From the NCBI RefSeq assembly GCF_036785885.1, contig NC_092317.1, forward strand, positions 41,219,329-41,283,328: a DNA stretch of 64,000 bases, given 5' to 3'. Positions 22,389 to 35,767 of this stretch are shown in pieces. The DNA is from Coffea arabica (lineage: Eukaryota > Streptophyta > Magnoliopsida > Gentianales > Rubiaceae). How positions within the stretch are numbered: the stretch's first letter is position 1; every line of letters starts with the position of its first letter. Position numbers and translations under genes: made by a program. The notes under the pieces are model-generated. The model was not told where the DNA came from and ran no database searches. It worked only from the letters and a program-made list of their open reading frames with translations.

Positions 22389-23575
22389 TTATGACAATAT
22401 TATACCATCATCTTTTCTTATGATTTTAACACCTAATATCATTTTAGTTTCACCCAAATCTTTCATATCAAACTTAAAAGATAAGAAATATTTAGTACGA
22501 TTAACAATATCTATATTTGTACCAAATATAAGCATGTCATCCTCATATAAACTAATTATCACATATTGATCATTCACAACTTTAGTATATACATATTTAT
22601 TCACTTCTACAAACGAAAATTTATCTTTTATCAATACTTGATCAAATTTCTCATAACACTGTTTAGGAACTTGTTTTAGGCCATAAAGAGATTTAATTAA
22701 TTTACACACTTTATTTTTTATCTAGATACAACACACTTTCAAGTTGAAACATATAAATTTCTTCCTCTAAATCACCATTTGAAAAGCTGTTTTGACATCC
22801 ATTTGATGAACAACAAGTTTATGGTTAGAAGCTAAGGCAAATAAAATACAAATAGAAGAAATTCTTGTTACTAGTGCAAATGTGTCAAAATAGTCAATAT
22901 TTTATTTTTGAGAAAATCCTTTTGCTACTAAACGAGTTTTTTATTTTTCTATAGAACCATCAAAATTATATTTTCTTTTAAAAATTTATTTATAACCAAT
23001 AGGTTTTGCACTAGGGGGTAAGTCTACCAAAGGTCTCGTTTTATTTTTCAAAATAGAATCAATTTCAGATTTAATTGTTTCTTTCCAAAACTTGCAATCA
23101 AAAGAAGAAATTGCATCAGAATAAGTTAAAGGATCATTGTCAACAAGAAAGGTTTGAAAATCATTTCCATAGGAAAATTCTTTTCTCAGCCTTTTACTCC
23201 TTCTCAATTCCTCATTACAGGTTATTTCTTTATTCTTTTCAATAGGTGCATGAGAAATTTTATTGGACAGTGGAAAAATATGTTCAAAAAACTCAGCATT
23301 CTATGTCTCAATAATTGTATTACAATTAAGTATATCACTTCTTAAAACAAGAAACCTATATGCAGTACTATGCTCAGCATATCCAATGAACATACAATTA
23401 GAAGTTTTAGAATCTAATTTTCTTTTCTTAGGTTCAGGTAATAACACTTTAGCAACACACCCCGTATTTTTAAATATTTTAAATTTGATTTATTATTTTT
23501 TCATAACTCATAAGGTGCTTTGTTAGTTTTTTTATGTGAAATTTTATTTTGTAGATGACATGCAGATAATATAGC
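22389..23575 (-). pseudogene. Reverse transcriptase of the 16-kb copia
   Basis: Segments 23207-22986 (RRSKRLRKEFSYGNDF, FWKETIKSEIDSILKNKT) and 22709-22389 (LIKSLYGLKQVPKQCYEKFD, DMKDLGETKMILGVKI) show copia RT. The catalytic box is YEDD instead of YVDD (about 22540). Stops lie between 22985 and 22710. The part next to 23575 is the end of the integrase to RT linker. Confidence 0.82.
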
Positions 23576-23580
23576 TTCTC

Positions 23581-26500
23581 TGTGAGGACCCGAAAAATTT
23601 CTTTATTTTATTTTTTCAAATATATTTTCTTTACTTTACTTTATTGCCTTAAATTTTTAGATATTTTTATAAGTGAATCAAATTTTTAAATCATTTTTCT
23701 TTTCTAAGTTAGTACATATTAAGTTCGTAGTACATTATAGAAGTGGGACCCACTAGTGTGGTGTGTGCGATAAATTTTTGAAAATTAGAAGGAGTTTTGT
23801 GCAAAGGGATATTATTTTATAAAGTGTTAAGGGATAATTAGAAGTTAACTAGATATTTTAGTATTTGGAAGACAATAGGATGAGAATTAACCTTAGAAAG
23901 CCAAGTGTCACCAAAGCCAAAGAGTTTTGACTTTGACTAAGACCTTTCTTAACCTTTAATTACCAAAAAATTTGACCAAAAAACCATCATTTTTCCCTTT
24001 CCTTTGGCCGACCCTCTTGAGAGAAAAGAAGAGAGAAAAACTTCATATTTAACCACCAATTCTTGCTTGAATCCTTGAGTTTTCACCATAAACTTGCAAT
24101 TTGCTCCATAAAAGGTGACCTTTAAGAAGGATTAAAGATTTTGGTGGAAAGATTTGAGAGAAAGAAACTCTTGGTTTCCATTTCTTTTTAGGGTTTCAAG
24201 GTAACTATATGGAGAAACCATCTTCTCTTTTATTACTTGCATATGAGTAGATTTAAGGCTTGATTTTGGTAGTTTTCATGGGAAATTTCATGATTTGTGT
24301 GGTGGTTGAAAAATTTCAGCTTTGAATGAGAATTTTCTGTTTTGATATGATGATTTGAGCTTGGCCATGATCTAGTAGTTTTGCCATGTGAATTTTCTAA
24401 CTTTTGTATATTATTTTGACTTGATTATAGAAAATTTCAGCTTGTAGTTGTAAATTTCAGCTTAGGGTTACAAATTTCCAGCTTTATTATGGTTGATTTT
24501 GAGCTAGATAATTGACTATTTTGGATGGTTTTGTGGCCTTAAACAAGTATACTTTATAGCATATAACTTGTGGTTGTAATTGAGGTTGGATTGCTATGAA
24601 TATAGGTGTTAAGTTTGGTTGGAAACGTTAAAAAAATAAGGGGAAGTACTGCTGAAATTTTTGTTACTTCCTTTCTTGTGATATAAGTGATGTTAGAGTG
24701 GTGATTCTGGGTTGGTTTGCACTTAGGTTACATATGATTGCTTGAGTTCACTTTGGTGGTGGCGTGTAAGCTGAAATTTTATCAAAAATCATGTGTAAAG
24801 CAAGAGGAAAAGTAATGACTTCCTTTATCATGCTCTTTAGTTTCCTTTGCCCAACTTTAGACTCGCGGTTGATTGTTTTCTTCTAATAGCAGGTGCTTAT
24901 CTCTTACGTATGTCTTGCTAAGCTTCATGAGTTATACATATATAATTTTTCTCTTTTGGTTTCTTACATCTTGTGAGTCTAAGTGTTTTACTTTTCACAC
25001 TAATAACCTACTTGAACCATAACCTAGAAGGCACTTGGATATTTTTCGATTGGCTTTCAAGTTTGTCTATGAATTTTGTATTTTGAGAGGCCGAACTTAG
25101 ATAGGTGTATGACTCATAATTGAGTCTAATGTAAGCACTTCATTAACTTTAGTTTTGAACGGCCGGACCATGACATCTTATCTTGGTTACTTTTAGGATT
25201 TGATGGTGGAAACGAGCACAACCCTGAATGTGACGCCCCCACTTCTCCCTAAGGCGAACCAAAGGGTATCCACGGGACGCCTGCCCAACTCTCGCTAGGA
25301 CTCAAGCAATTTCCGTCCAAGCTTAATACAATACTAGACGTTACGATTAAATATCATAAATACAATCAGTGTATAAGCATTCAAGCTTATCAATATTCAA
25401 CATCTGCCCAATCATTACATCGGGACCTCGAAATACATCAATATTCAAAATATACATCAATCACAAGTCTAGCCCCAAAGTGCAACGGAAACCCTAAAAC
25501 AAGAGTACGCCAAGAGGGGTTTCTCCAACATTTCTCCAAGTCCAATCCTGTTAAGGAAAATAAATCTACAGGGTGAGCAAAATGCTCGTGAGGCCAAGAA
25601 CACACATGCAAACACGTTGTTCAGGTAACAAGCCCGAATAACAGTTCAAGTGATAAATTACAAGTAATTCATAAAGCCAACGAAATGTAAACAGAAACAA
25701 TTCAAGGATATGGTAGCTCTCAGGAGTTAAGTTCCACTTGCTTTGCCAGTTCATTCGTATATCTTCCCGCGATGACTCTCCATCAACCGGGTTGATATTT
25801 CCAAACCGTAGATCACCACTTACTTCTCATCCGTCCACCCTACACCGCTTCGGGCCCGCACGACATTTATAAGGCTATACTCCACGAGTATGCCAAGCAA
25901 GATCTCTCAAATAGATCAAGCTTATCATGTGATTCTAATGGCTCCCCAAGGTTCCCGACCAAGCCCATGCCGGCTCGAGTCCCAAGGTCGGCCTATGAGT
26001 TTGGGCGTCCCCCATGTATCATGTAAGTGTCGAGGAGATTCACTCCAACGACGTATGCAGCCATAGCACACCATGTCATGTAATAAAGCATTCGACAGGT
26101 CTAAGCAGGTATTTCAAGTCATGTAAACCAGGTAAATCATGTTAAGCATGAGTCATTTGTTTCAAATGAGAATGAGTGTGATACAGTACACACCCAACTC
26201 CATTTTTTTTCAAAACCAAGGAGGCTAAGCATGTAATTCGACAAGCCAAGCATGAATCAAGTCCATAGAATTTAAGTAGACACACACTTGACACTCACCA
26301 ACTTATGCAAGCAAGTAGATTCAACCGAGAGTTCAAACTTCCACCGTAGGATCCTCTTGAAGGTCCTCGTGCATGCCTGAACAACGAATAGTTGACCATT
26401 ACTACAGGTCCCCAAGTGGTGAGAAAGATTGAACACGAGTAGGGTTTGGAAATATTTTGGGAATTTCGTTTGAGTTTGTCTTTGAAGTTGGATTCGCAAA

Positions 26501-29500
26501 AGGGTACAAGACTCGAGTAAAATCGGATTATTATTCTTGAAATCATTGGACGGAAGCAAGTACAAGTAAAAAGATTGCAAAACGAACGATCGAAATCGGA
26601 AGGATGCGGGCCACGTCACAATCCGGCCGGAACCTGGCCGGATATCCGACCGGATTTTTGGCCGGGTTGGAGGCAGTGGCTAGCCTCCATTTTCTTTTTA
26701 AATCCCATCGCCAATCTGGCCGCTAATCCAGCCAGAAACTGGCCGGATTCAAGGCCGGATTCTGGTAGAATAGTTCCCTCGCGGATTTCTTTTGAAAGTT
26801 CCAAAGTTTTCGATTTTTGGTGCAATCTTTGAAAAATCATAACTTATTTTCTACAAGTCAAAAATTGGTAAATTTGGTACCTTTGGAAACGTCTTCGAAA
26901 TTACTAAAATTTCTTAGAAGACACCTTTCCATGAATCTAAGTGGAAGGCACTCCAATTTTGGCTCAAAGTTGGTAACTTGAGTTACCAAGGTAGTTTTAA
27001 GTTGGTTTTTGGCCAACTTTGGAAATTCGGCAAAATTCACTCGATTTGAACTAGCCTTTGAAATTTTAAACTCTATTAGAGTTGCAATCCAAGAGTATAA
27101 AAAACAAGCAGAATGATAAATGGAGTTTTGAGCACCGAGATATGGTGACCCAAAGTTACCAAAATTTCCTTGATAAACAAGGGTTTTTCAGCTTAAATCA
27201 TGAATTTTGGAAGTTTAATTGAACATCGAAACGGCTTTGGAATACACCAAATTTGGTATGGACATACTACCATATGAGGGTTACTCCTCTACCAAATTTC
27301 ATGAATAAATATGCACGGGAAGTTGGTGAACTAAATCACCAAAGTTTCAAAGTTTCCAAGGCAATTTGGCTTGTAAGTTCCGTTTTGCCGTTTTCAAAAT
27401 GTTTAACCTAGAGGGTACCTCAACCATGGTCCATTTACATAGAAAAGGTCTATGGGCATCCCAAAACAACATTTGTGGGTGATTAACACCAAGAAATTCA
27501 ATTAGCAAGTCTACACCAAGCCTTGCATCAATTCTGTCCAAAAGTAAGGGTTTTCAAGAGCAGGGCAGGTTCCATATTTTGATCACAACTCACTCAATTT
27601 AACTCTGAATTGAGCATGGTTTATGGCGTTAGAAAATACATCCATAGAGATATAATTTCACAGAAGAAATCATTTTGAAATTCAGCACACAACTAGCTCG
27701 AATTCGAGCCTCAAGTCGAGGCTTTAGCATTTCATTCCAGGAAAACAGAGAAACAGAACAGCCAACTTTAAATGGTTGGTTCGGCTCACACACATGGAAC
27801 CAGAACGTACATTTTATACCGTTGGAAAGAGGGGAATGTCTAGTTTCAAATGCAGCTGACAGCACTCAATTTTGACGTCGGAGCACAGAGTTATGGATGA
27901 AACAAGAAAGCTGGTCTGAGCATTACGGGAACAGTTTCCAGGTTTACTAGCTTCACGAAAATAATTCCTTTGACCAACCAAAACCTCAATATTTTTCCAT
28001 GAAATTTTGTACACTATCCATACAATATATAAACATCATATTCAAGTCATTAAACCCTCAAAATTTCACAAAAAGGGGCACGATCAAAACAGGGGCAGAA
28101 TTGGAACTTTTTCTCTCATGCACTCCTTGAAGTTTATACTAGCTATGCACTACTAATCTACCATTTTGAGCACTAAACCAACATTAAATCCATCATCAAG
28201 CACCACATCAGCCATCAACCCAAGAGTGGGAGTTCATAGAGCCCACATTCAAAGTTTTCCAACAATAACAAGCCACCCACATGAATATCTAAACTCCTAA
28301 GTGTAAAACAACCTCCATAGGCCAAGATTAGAGTGTTGGATCATTACCTACTTTGGTGGGTGTACAAGAGCAGAATTTCGGTCCCTTGAAGCTCCAAGAA
28401 AATCGTGGAAAGTGAGCTCCTTTGATAGCTAGATGAACTCTCCAAGTAACAAGCCAAGTGTAGTGAAAATTTGATGTGAAATGGTGCAAGTTTGGTGAGG
28501 AAAATGAAGAAGAAAATGGAAGAACTTGGGTGTTGTTCTTTGCTCCCCTTTGGCCGGCTGCTCTAGTGAGGAAGAGAGAGAGAGTTGATTCAATTTTAGC
28601 TTCCAAGAGAAGCTTCATTTGTGTGGTGTAAAATGGAGCAAAAGTCAACTCTCAATAGTGCGCGTAGGGTGCGTTTGGGCTCGATTTCTCTCGCATTTGT
28701 TTCACTAGTGCACTAAACCTCTAATGCACTTATATTCATGTAAATATTATTCACTCTTATTCGTCCCAAAATAAGGGTCTAAAGTCCCTCAATTAAAATC
28801 GCGCGTGTGAAACGCGTACCACCAATTTAAGCGCAATAACGCGAAACCTCCAAGAAATCCTTATAACGATAATACTAATAACTATCACTTGAGTATTTAA
28901 TCGTTAAAATACCTAATTTAGGTCCATTGTATAAGTCTTTAATATTCCAAGCCTATTGTACTCTCAATCGGGTAAAATTTCCAAGCACTATTCACTGTTC
29001 TCACTAAACGCGCTTCCGAAAATTAATTTTTGAAACAAGTCACTTTAAAAATATAATGAAGCTATATTTCCACGTAATTAGATTCAATAGGTCTAGAAAA
29101 TAATACTCAGAATAAATGAACAAGTAAATAATTAAATAAGCTCAAAATAGGGTTTTAATAGGAGTTTTACGAGTTCTCACATGAGTCGAGTATTAACTCC
29201 TCAAATCTCCAATAAATTTGTATTCATGCGTCTTTTGGAAAACTATCCACGCGTGAGTAGTATATGCTCACTTAGAACTTATTCACCTTTAATTCTCGAT
29301 TAACTTTTCTTAATCTGCTATTGTCCGTTCTTAATTTCCCCAGGATAATCATACTCTCGAATATAATATCACCTTGAAACACTCGTGTTCATTATTTCTC
29401 ACCTAAACAATCCTCCGAAAATTGAAGTTGTTAACGGGACGTTTTAAAAACATAATGAAGACATTATTCCATACGAATGGATTTAAAATGGTCGTAATAA

Positions 29501-30620
29501 ATTATTTGGGGAAAACAGGTGGATAAATACTTAATTAAACCATTAATATTCGATAAAAATAAGAAATTTTTCGGGTCCTTACACTGAATCGAACGTTTAG
29601 TGTTACTCTACTTTAAAAAGGTGAGTGTACCACTCGCATGACTAGTTGTTCGAATGAACTACCTGTGACTGGAAATGTATGATTGTGATTTGGTTTAATC
29701 TGGACTGAAAGGGTGTATACATTATCACACTCGATTCAACTTGACTGTTTGACTGGCCTACAGTTTATTTGAAATCTGTTATTTGTGCATCAATTTGATG
29801 TCGTTTGGAGCTTAATTTCTGATGACCATATTGTGAATTTGAGTTCAAACCTCATTGGTAGTCAATCGGATCAAGCCAGCAAGGGTTTGGTCGAGATAGA
29901 TTGACGAACCATAAGAAAATTGATACTGATTCACGGAATACTGAATCCTTCTGATATTTGGTATACTCAAGTATTACCACCACTGTTTCTGTTTGGTGTT
30001 CGGACCCTGTAAAGGGTATGTTTGGTGGATGGAAACTAGTGTAAAGTGGGGATCTACGGTCAATATTTTTGTTTCTTTAAACGTTGATGGAGTGTCAACG
30101 AGCTTGGATCAAGCTAATGCGACTGTGAATTTGGCTCTTGAGAGCCATCTGTATCCTTTTACTTGAAGCACCCTGTGTTAATTGTGGTGTTTACTTATTT
30201 CTTTATTTGATACTTATATTTAATTGTTTAAAGTTTGAATTATGTGATTCTTTGATTGCGTGACCTTATGGTACCTCATTGGGCGAAAGCTCACTCTGTC
30301 ACCTTTGTTTTCCTTACAGAGGATGATGTTTTGGGAGCGTGAGTTTGGGAAGAGTTGAGCTAATTCTAGACTTTAGATATTTTTTTTTTGTTTAAACTCC
30401 TATGTATTAGTTAACCTTATATGTATTTATATAAGTTTGAATCCTTTGACTTGTACTTTAAACTTGAATTGTATATATGACTTTGGGTTGCGATATTTTT
30501 TAAGTGGTGTTGTACATTTTAGTACCTGTGGTACTTTTGGATTAGTTAGTTTTGACGAGAATTGGGCAGACAGTTCGCTAACCTTTGGGGTACGTCCTAA
30601 GAGAAGGTGGGGCTGTCACA
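23581..30620 (-). mobile_element. Long LTR-like insertion (outer solo LTR), itself interrupted
   Basis: It starts TGTGAGGACCCG and ends GGGGCTGTCACA on the plus strand, with an exact 5-bp duplication TTCTC at 23576-23580 and 30621-30625. Minus-strand orientation is chosen because its minus start TGTGACAGCCCCACC resembles the starts at 25229 and 31264. Without the inner element it is about 2.68 kb. No coding domain is visible, so a solo LTR, probably from a large-LTR Ty3/gypsy family, is the simplest reading. A non-LTR foldback origin is less likely given the TG..CA ends and 5-bp TSD. Confidence 0.72.
25229..29583 (+). mobile_element. Long LTR-like insertion (inner solo LTR, 4.36 kb)
   Basis: It begins TGTGACGCCCCCAC and ends TCGGGTCCTTACA, with the duplication CTGAA at 25224-25228 and 29584-29588. 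It lies inside the outer LTR in opposite orientation. No protein domain is seen. A block rich in CCGG and GGCCGG motifs lies at about 26620-26765. Short ORFs on both strands look random. It is unusually long for one LTR; a further unnoticed insertion inside it is possible. Confidence 0.7.
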
Positions 30621-30625
30621 TTCTC

Positions 30626-31263
30626 CCCATAAGTTATCTGGAGTATGAGAACTAACTAACATATCATTTCTTTTAGTGTCATATTTTTTTTTCAATTACT
30701 CCATTAGATTCTAGTGAATAAGGAGGTGTTATTTCATATATTATGTCATCATGTTCACAAAACTTATCTAAAGCTAAATATTCACCTCCTCTATCTGATC
30801 TAATTCTTTTTATCTTCTTACGAAGTTGATTTTACACCTCAAACTTATAAGATAAAAAAGCATTATGAGTATCATCTTTATTTCTAAGTAAATAAAGTTT
30901 AGTATATCTAGAATAATCATCTGTAAAAGTAACATAATATGTTTTTTCTCCTCTAGTCATAGTTTGTTTTAAGTCACCCAAATCTGTGTAAATTAGATTT
31001 AATAATTCAATTTTTTTTGGACAGTTATACAACTTTTCTTTGTTATTTTAGTTTCTACACATATTTCACATTTTTTCATGTTATTATTATTAACACTAGA
31101 AAATAATTCAAGTGATTGCATTTTCTTTATGTAGCTAACATTAACATGTCCTAATCTAGCATGCCATAAAGAAATCGAATCAACAATATAAGCAGAAGAA
31201 GATACATTTTCATTGATCATATTTAAAATATTGAGTACAAAGAGTCCCGGATTACAGTAGTCT
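30626..31263 (-). pseudogene. Integrase part of the 16-kb copia
   Basis: On the minus strand it resumes as YCNPGLFVLNI, then the zinc-binding region (SLWHARLGHVN ... CEIC) and the catalytic core (YTDLGDLKQT, YYVTFTDDYSRYTKLYLLRN). The core is cut at 30626 by the second long insertion. A frame break lies near 31015. Confidence 0.8.
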
Positions 31264-34200
31264 TGTGACGACCCCACCTTCCTCTAGGGCGTATCCTAGA
31301 GTTTAGCGAGTTGCCTGCCCAACTCTCGCCAGGACTCACTCACATTTAACTCGAGAAAAGAACTTACAACCATAGAAAAGAAATAAAACAACGATTCCAA
31401 ACTTAACATATACATTGATGCTCAAATCCAGCTACAAGGCTTATACACACCCAAATATATCAAGGTGTTTACAATCCAGGTGCAACTAACCATAGTCGAG
31501 CACTAGCGAGAGTACAATTGTAAAATCCAAAAAAATTAGACTATGCTAGCCTGTACAAGTCTCACGCCTCGCTCGTATCCCCTGTAAGGAAAACAAAACT
31601 AAAGGAATGAGTTAAAAATCCAGTGAAGTTCCATACATATAATCAAGCAATTAAATCCAGGACATTAATCATTTAATAGCAAATAATTCAGAAAATATTT
31701 AACATATAAAAGCAATAATAACCCACTCATTAAAAGGATACATGCTCACGTGGAACCATTCGTTCATTCGTTCGCCAATCATTTTCCTTATTCCTCCAAC
31801 ATTAGAAAACATTTGCAAGTGAAAACTCCTCCAATATTCTTGACATTCATTCATTCATTTCATTTCCCGCCACTAGCCAATTCACTGGCCAGTCTCCACC
31901 AATCTTCGTGGTCATACTCAAGTGTACCAAACATTATCCCAGGGTCACCAGTCACTCGATCGAGTCCGCTTCTGGCTCGAGTCGACTGGCAACGAAGGAC
32001 AAGGGTCCAGTTCAGCCAAAAGGCTTACATTCATGCACAAGTAGCATTTAATCATTTAATCATTGAAAATTTCATGTTCATTTAGGTCGAGTGTGATAAA
32101 GTACACACTCACCTAGTAAAAATTCATTTTAGCAATCATTGAAAACATTTAACATGTAATCCAACATTCACAACAATCCACATAGTCATTTGAAGCATAA
32201 CCTACAAAGAACACTCACCAATTTAAGCAAATAACATCAAAAGTTTCCTTCCAGATTATGCACTTGATCACCGACAAACCCTAAGAATAACCAATCCCAA
32301 ATTGAAGTGAGCAAAGGTAATTCAAAGTTTTCGAGAGAAAACTAACACTTTTCGTCTTAGTTGATGCCAAATCTTGGTCAAAACAACTCATATACTAATA
32401 TTGAAATGCATTCAAGGATACATATGTAACTTAAGATCCAACTAACCCTAAACTCAAACCTTACATCTCACTAATATTCATAAAAGCAAGTAATAGAAAT
32501 TTGGGCAGCATGCTCTTTGTATTTTGCTATTTTTCAGCCATATATAGCTTCATTATTTTCCTCAACTCAGCCCAAATTCACACATAAGCAATCTTAACAA
32601 AATAGCCCCTCAACTAGGCTCAATATCATCCAAATACAAGGCAATTCTAGCAATGCAACAATAAAATCAAAGTTGGAAACTAGTATTAAAGAAGAATAAC
32701 TAAGTAACAGGTTTGACACCTTCTGGCGTTTTGGTCACAGTTGAAGCCAAGCTTATCGGATTGGGGTACACTTTATGGCGTTTCGAAACTAAGACAGAGA
32801 GCTACATTTCTTATGAAGATATCAACACCCAGTTCATGCATTTTCAAGGTTAAAATGTGAAATCTCAGAGAAAATAGAAAGCTGCCTGTGAAATAGGGTT
32901 TTTGGCAGTCAGGGGTATTTTAGTTATTTTACATGTTACAGTGCTCCGATTAAGGTAAAATTTTACAGGCAGATAGTTAACACCATTCTCTACAACTTTC
33001 ATGTTTTGAACAAGACCTGATTCAGCCTCTATCATGAACGAATATACAGGTCAGAAACAGGCCAGATTCATCATCAAAGCTGGAAATTCACTTCCACTCT
33101 AAAAATTCATCTTCTAGCTCCTTACTATCAAGTACTATATCATCAAAACCATCAATTACTGCTCAATACCATCAATTACTAGATAGAAAACCATAATCAA
33201 GGTTGAAAATGTAAACTCTAGCTAACCCTTCCATTATATCATCCAAAACTGAATCATTAACCATAATAAGCCAAGAACATAAGCTTCTATCAAAATTCAA
33301 ACAAGATTAAGGAAGGGAAAAGGAAAGGAAATCATGAAACCTTCCAATATTGCTTTGAAGTGAAAACCACACCCCTTTCTTCCAAAACTTTTACCACACA
33401 AAGCTTTCCAACAACCAAAAGAGAAGTTTAATCGGTTTAGTTTTGAGATTTCAACTCAAACAAGGTTAATCAAGGATGAAATGGAAGGTTTCTCCTCTCT
33501 TGTGTTTTCTCTCCAAGAGTTTCGGCCAAGCATGAAGAAAGGAAGAAGAAAATGAGCCAAAATGGAAGATAAGAAGGAAAGAAATAAGCTTGGTCAACAT
33601 CCTTTGGATGGGCGACACTTATCGCAATAAGATGGTTTCTTATTTTTTTTCTTTTCTTCCTTTTCTTTAGTCAAAAATGGTGGCTGACTTAAGGGTAATA
33701 TATGGGAAATTAAATGAAATAAGAACAAAGAGATTATGGTAAGAAAGTAGGGGTCAAGTGGGGTACTTGATCGGTAGCAAACGGTGCATGTCGGTTCAAG
33801 CCGTTTTTCCTTAACTCGCGCGTACTAGTGTTTTAACTTATGGTTCACTCACTTATTATTAACACTTCTAATCACACACTTTTTCTTACCTAATACTCAT
33901 TCTTATCTACCAAATTTAGTACACACACCTCACCAAGTGATCACACTACCAAAATGCACCAAAAACACACCAAAAACCCTAGTATGCACAAAAAACCCTA
34001 ACTTATGCCCTTCCTTTAGAAAAATCATAATTTGAGTTATAATTATCAAAAATTCATAAAACTTGGCCTGTTAAAAACTAGACTTCAAATACTAATAATC
34101 TTTAGAAGACACCTCAAAGAGATTCAGTTCATAAGTTAGTCCAAATTGAGCCATAAGCTACTACAACATTCCTATATTTACTTGTGCAGGGCAGAATTTT

Positions 34201-34514
34201 CAGTCAACTTTGCCAATTTTCTGGAATTTATAGAGATTGAATCAAACTCTAAATTTTTCACCGTAGGAATCCCTATGAGTCTAGTTTCAAACGCAACAAA
34301 CGGAACTCAATTCCGACTTTCCTATACGAAGTTATAGTCAATTTTCTAAAGCTGCGCAGAGCCTCCTGTGAAAATTTCTAGATTTTCTAACAACTTGAGA
34401 TTATGAAACTTTTCTTAACAAAATTCACTCCCTTGGCTCACATTCAACCAAGAATCTAAGGCAAGTAAGTTCAAATAAGAGTTATAAAGACAAGTAAAAT
34501 TTCGAGATCTCACA
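31264..34514 (+). mobile_element. Long LTR-like insertion in the protease to integrase junction (3.25 kb)
   Basis: It begins TGTGACGACCCCACC and ends GAGATCTCACA. The flanks AGTCT (31259-31263) and AGCCC (34515-34519) differ by two C-to-T changes, as expected for a decayed 5-bp duplication. The interrupted copia protein reads on correctly across the join (VFVGKG then YCNPGLF). The opening phrase CTGCCCAACTCTCGCCAGGA is shared, with few changes, with the start of the 25229 element, so both belong to one family. No coding domain is visible. Confidence 0.72.
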
Positions 34515-34827
34515 AGCCCTTACCCACAAATACATTATTTTTGGCCATTACAATCTTGTCAGATTCGAATGACACTTTCACCCTAACTTTTCCTAGCAAT
34601 GCTACAGAAACCAAATTTGCCCGAATATTCAGCACATGCAGCACATCATTGAGGGCCAAAGTTTTTCCTGAAATGAGTTTCAAAAGAACTTTGCCCTTAC
34701 CCAAAACTTTAGCAGTTCGTGAGTCTCCAAGATAGATCACCTTTTCATCATCCCCTATTAGAGTATATGAGGAAATGCTTCTCGATGTACACATATGTGC
34801 CGAGTAGACCCAGGCGCTACTACTCAC
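34515..34827 (-). pseudogene. Protease region of the 16-kb copia
   Basis: Minus-strand frame 34827-34510 reads WVYSAHMCTSRSISSY, where a normal copia shows DSG..RH.C; the catalytic motif is lost. It continues ALNDVLHVLNIRANLVSVAL, the usual copia protease C-terminus, and breaks at VFVGKG where the long LTR-like element entered. The next residues resume at 31263. Confidence 0.78.
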
Positions 34828-35755
34828 TCTCTTACATTGGCTGCAATGTTGACTTGAGAGATGATTGCAGCAATTATATCATCCCCTTCGGCTAAATTAA
34901 CTTTAGGAGGATTGTCATTTGCTTTGTCACCTTTCTTTTTGTGCCTGCATTGAGCAGCATGGTGTCCTGACTTTTCACAAACATGGCAAATGCCTTTCTT
35001 CTTTTTAAAGTTGGGATTATTGGGTTTGTAATTCTGAGATTTATTGGTGCACCTTTTATTATTGTTTTGAACCAGGTTAGCTTTCAGAGCCATTTCCTTA
35101 GTTTTGACAGTCCTTAACTCCTTCCTGTTGAAGTCTTTAATCAAAAGATGTTTTATGAGCTCATCAATGGTGTAATTTTTTTGCTTGTGCTTTAGATTAT
35201 TATTGTAGTCAATCCATGATTCAGGCAGCTTTTCAATTAGCATGCCACCAGCAAATTTTTCGAACAAATTTATGTCTTCATTTTTGAGATCTTCGAATAG
35301 CATTTGGTACTCTGTGATTTGTACTTTCATTTCTTTATCTTTTGTTAGCTGCTATTAGTTGTACTTTTCCACGATGAATTTTTGTTTAGTGGTGTTTTGG
35401 TGATAAATTTTGTTATCAAGGTTTCTCAAATTGTCTTAGCTTTCTTGTAGCTACAGTACACGTTAAATAGTTCATTTGAAAGTATTTGTAAAATAGTATG
35501 CCGATATGCCTTATTGGCATATTGCTAGGATTCTTGCGCCTTGACATCCATAGTTGCAGTTAGTTGTGCTTCTGTCAGTGCATAGGCCACTCCATGAATA
35601 TCGAGCAGAGAGTGTACATGTTCTTGCCACCTTTTGAAGTTTTCATTGACAAAAACTTCAATTTTGGAGATGTCCGGAAAAGGTTTAACCAAAGATAGTG
35701 CGACTACAACTGATACGGATGCAGGTTCTAAGGTGTTAACATTGCCGGAGGCCAT
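34824..35755 (-). pseudogene. Gag of the 16-kb copia
   Basis: The minus-strand start ATG 35755 (MASGNVNTLEP) leads into an N-terminal copia gag (ENFKRWQEHVHSLLDIHGVA). A stop near 35525 stands where Trp is expected. Further stops and a frame change follow to about 35340. The gag core and knuckle are open from 35330 to 34824, with KLPESWIDYNNNLKHKQKNY and an intact CCHC CHVCEKSGHHAAQC at about 34948-34990. Confidence 0.85.
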
Positions 35756-35767
35756 AGTTTCTTAGAT

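Noticed and set aside
26272..28648. Several 60-115 codon ORFs on both strands in the inner LTR
   Set aside because: Their composition looks random, they overlap on both strands, and they contain no retroelement or host domain.
23581..30620. Reading the TGTGAGGACCC / GGGTCCTTACA pair (23581 and 29583) as terminal inverted repeats of one DNA transposon
   Set aside because: The 5-bp duplications pair 23581 with 30620 and 25229 with 29583, so the apparent inverted repeat comes from two LTRs of one family in opposite orientation.
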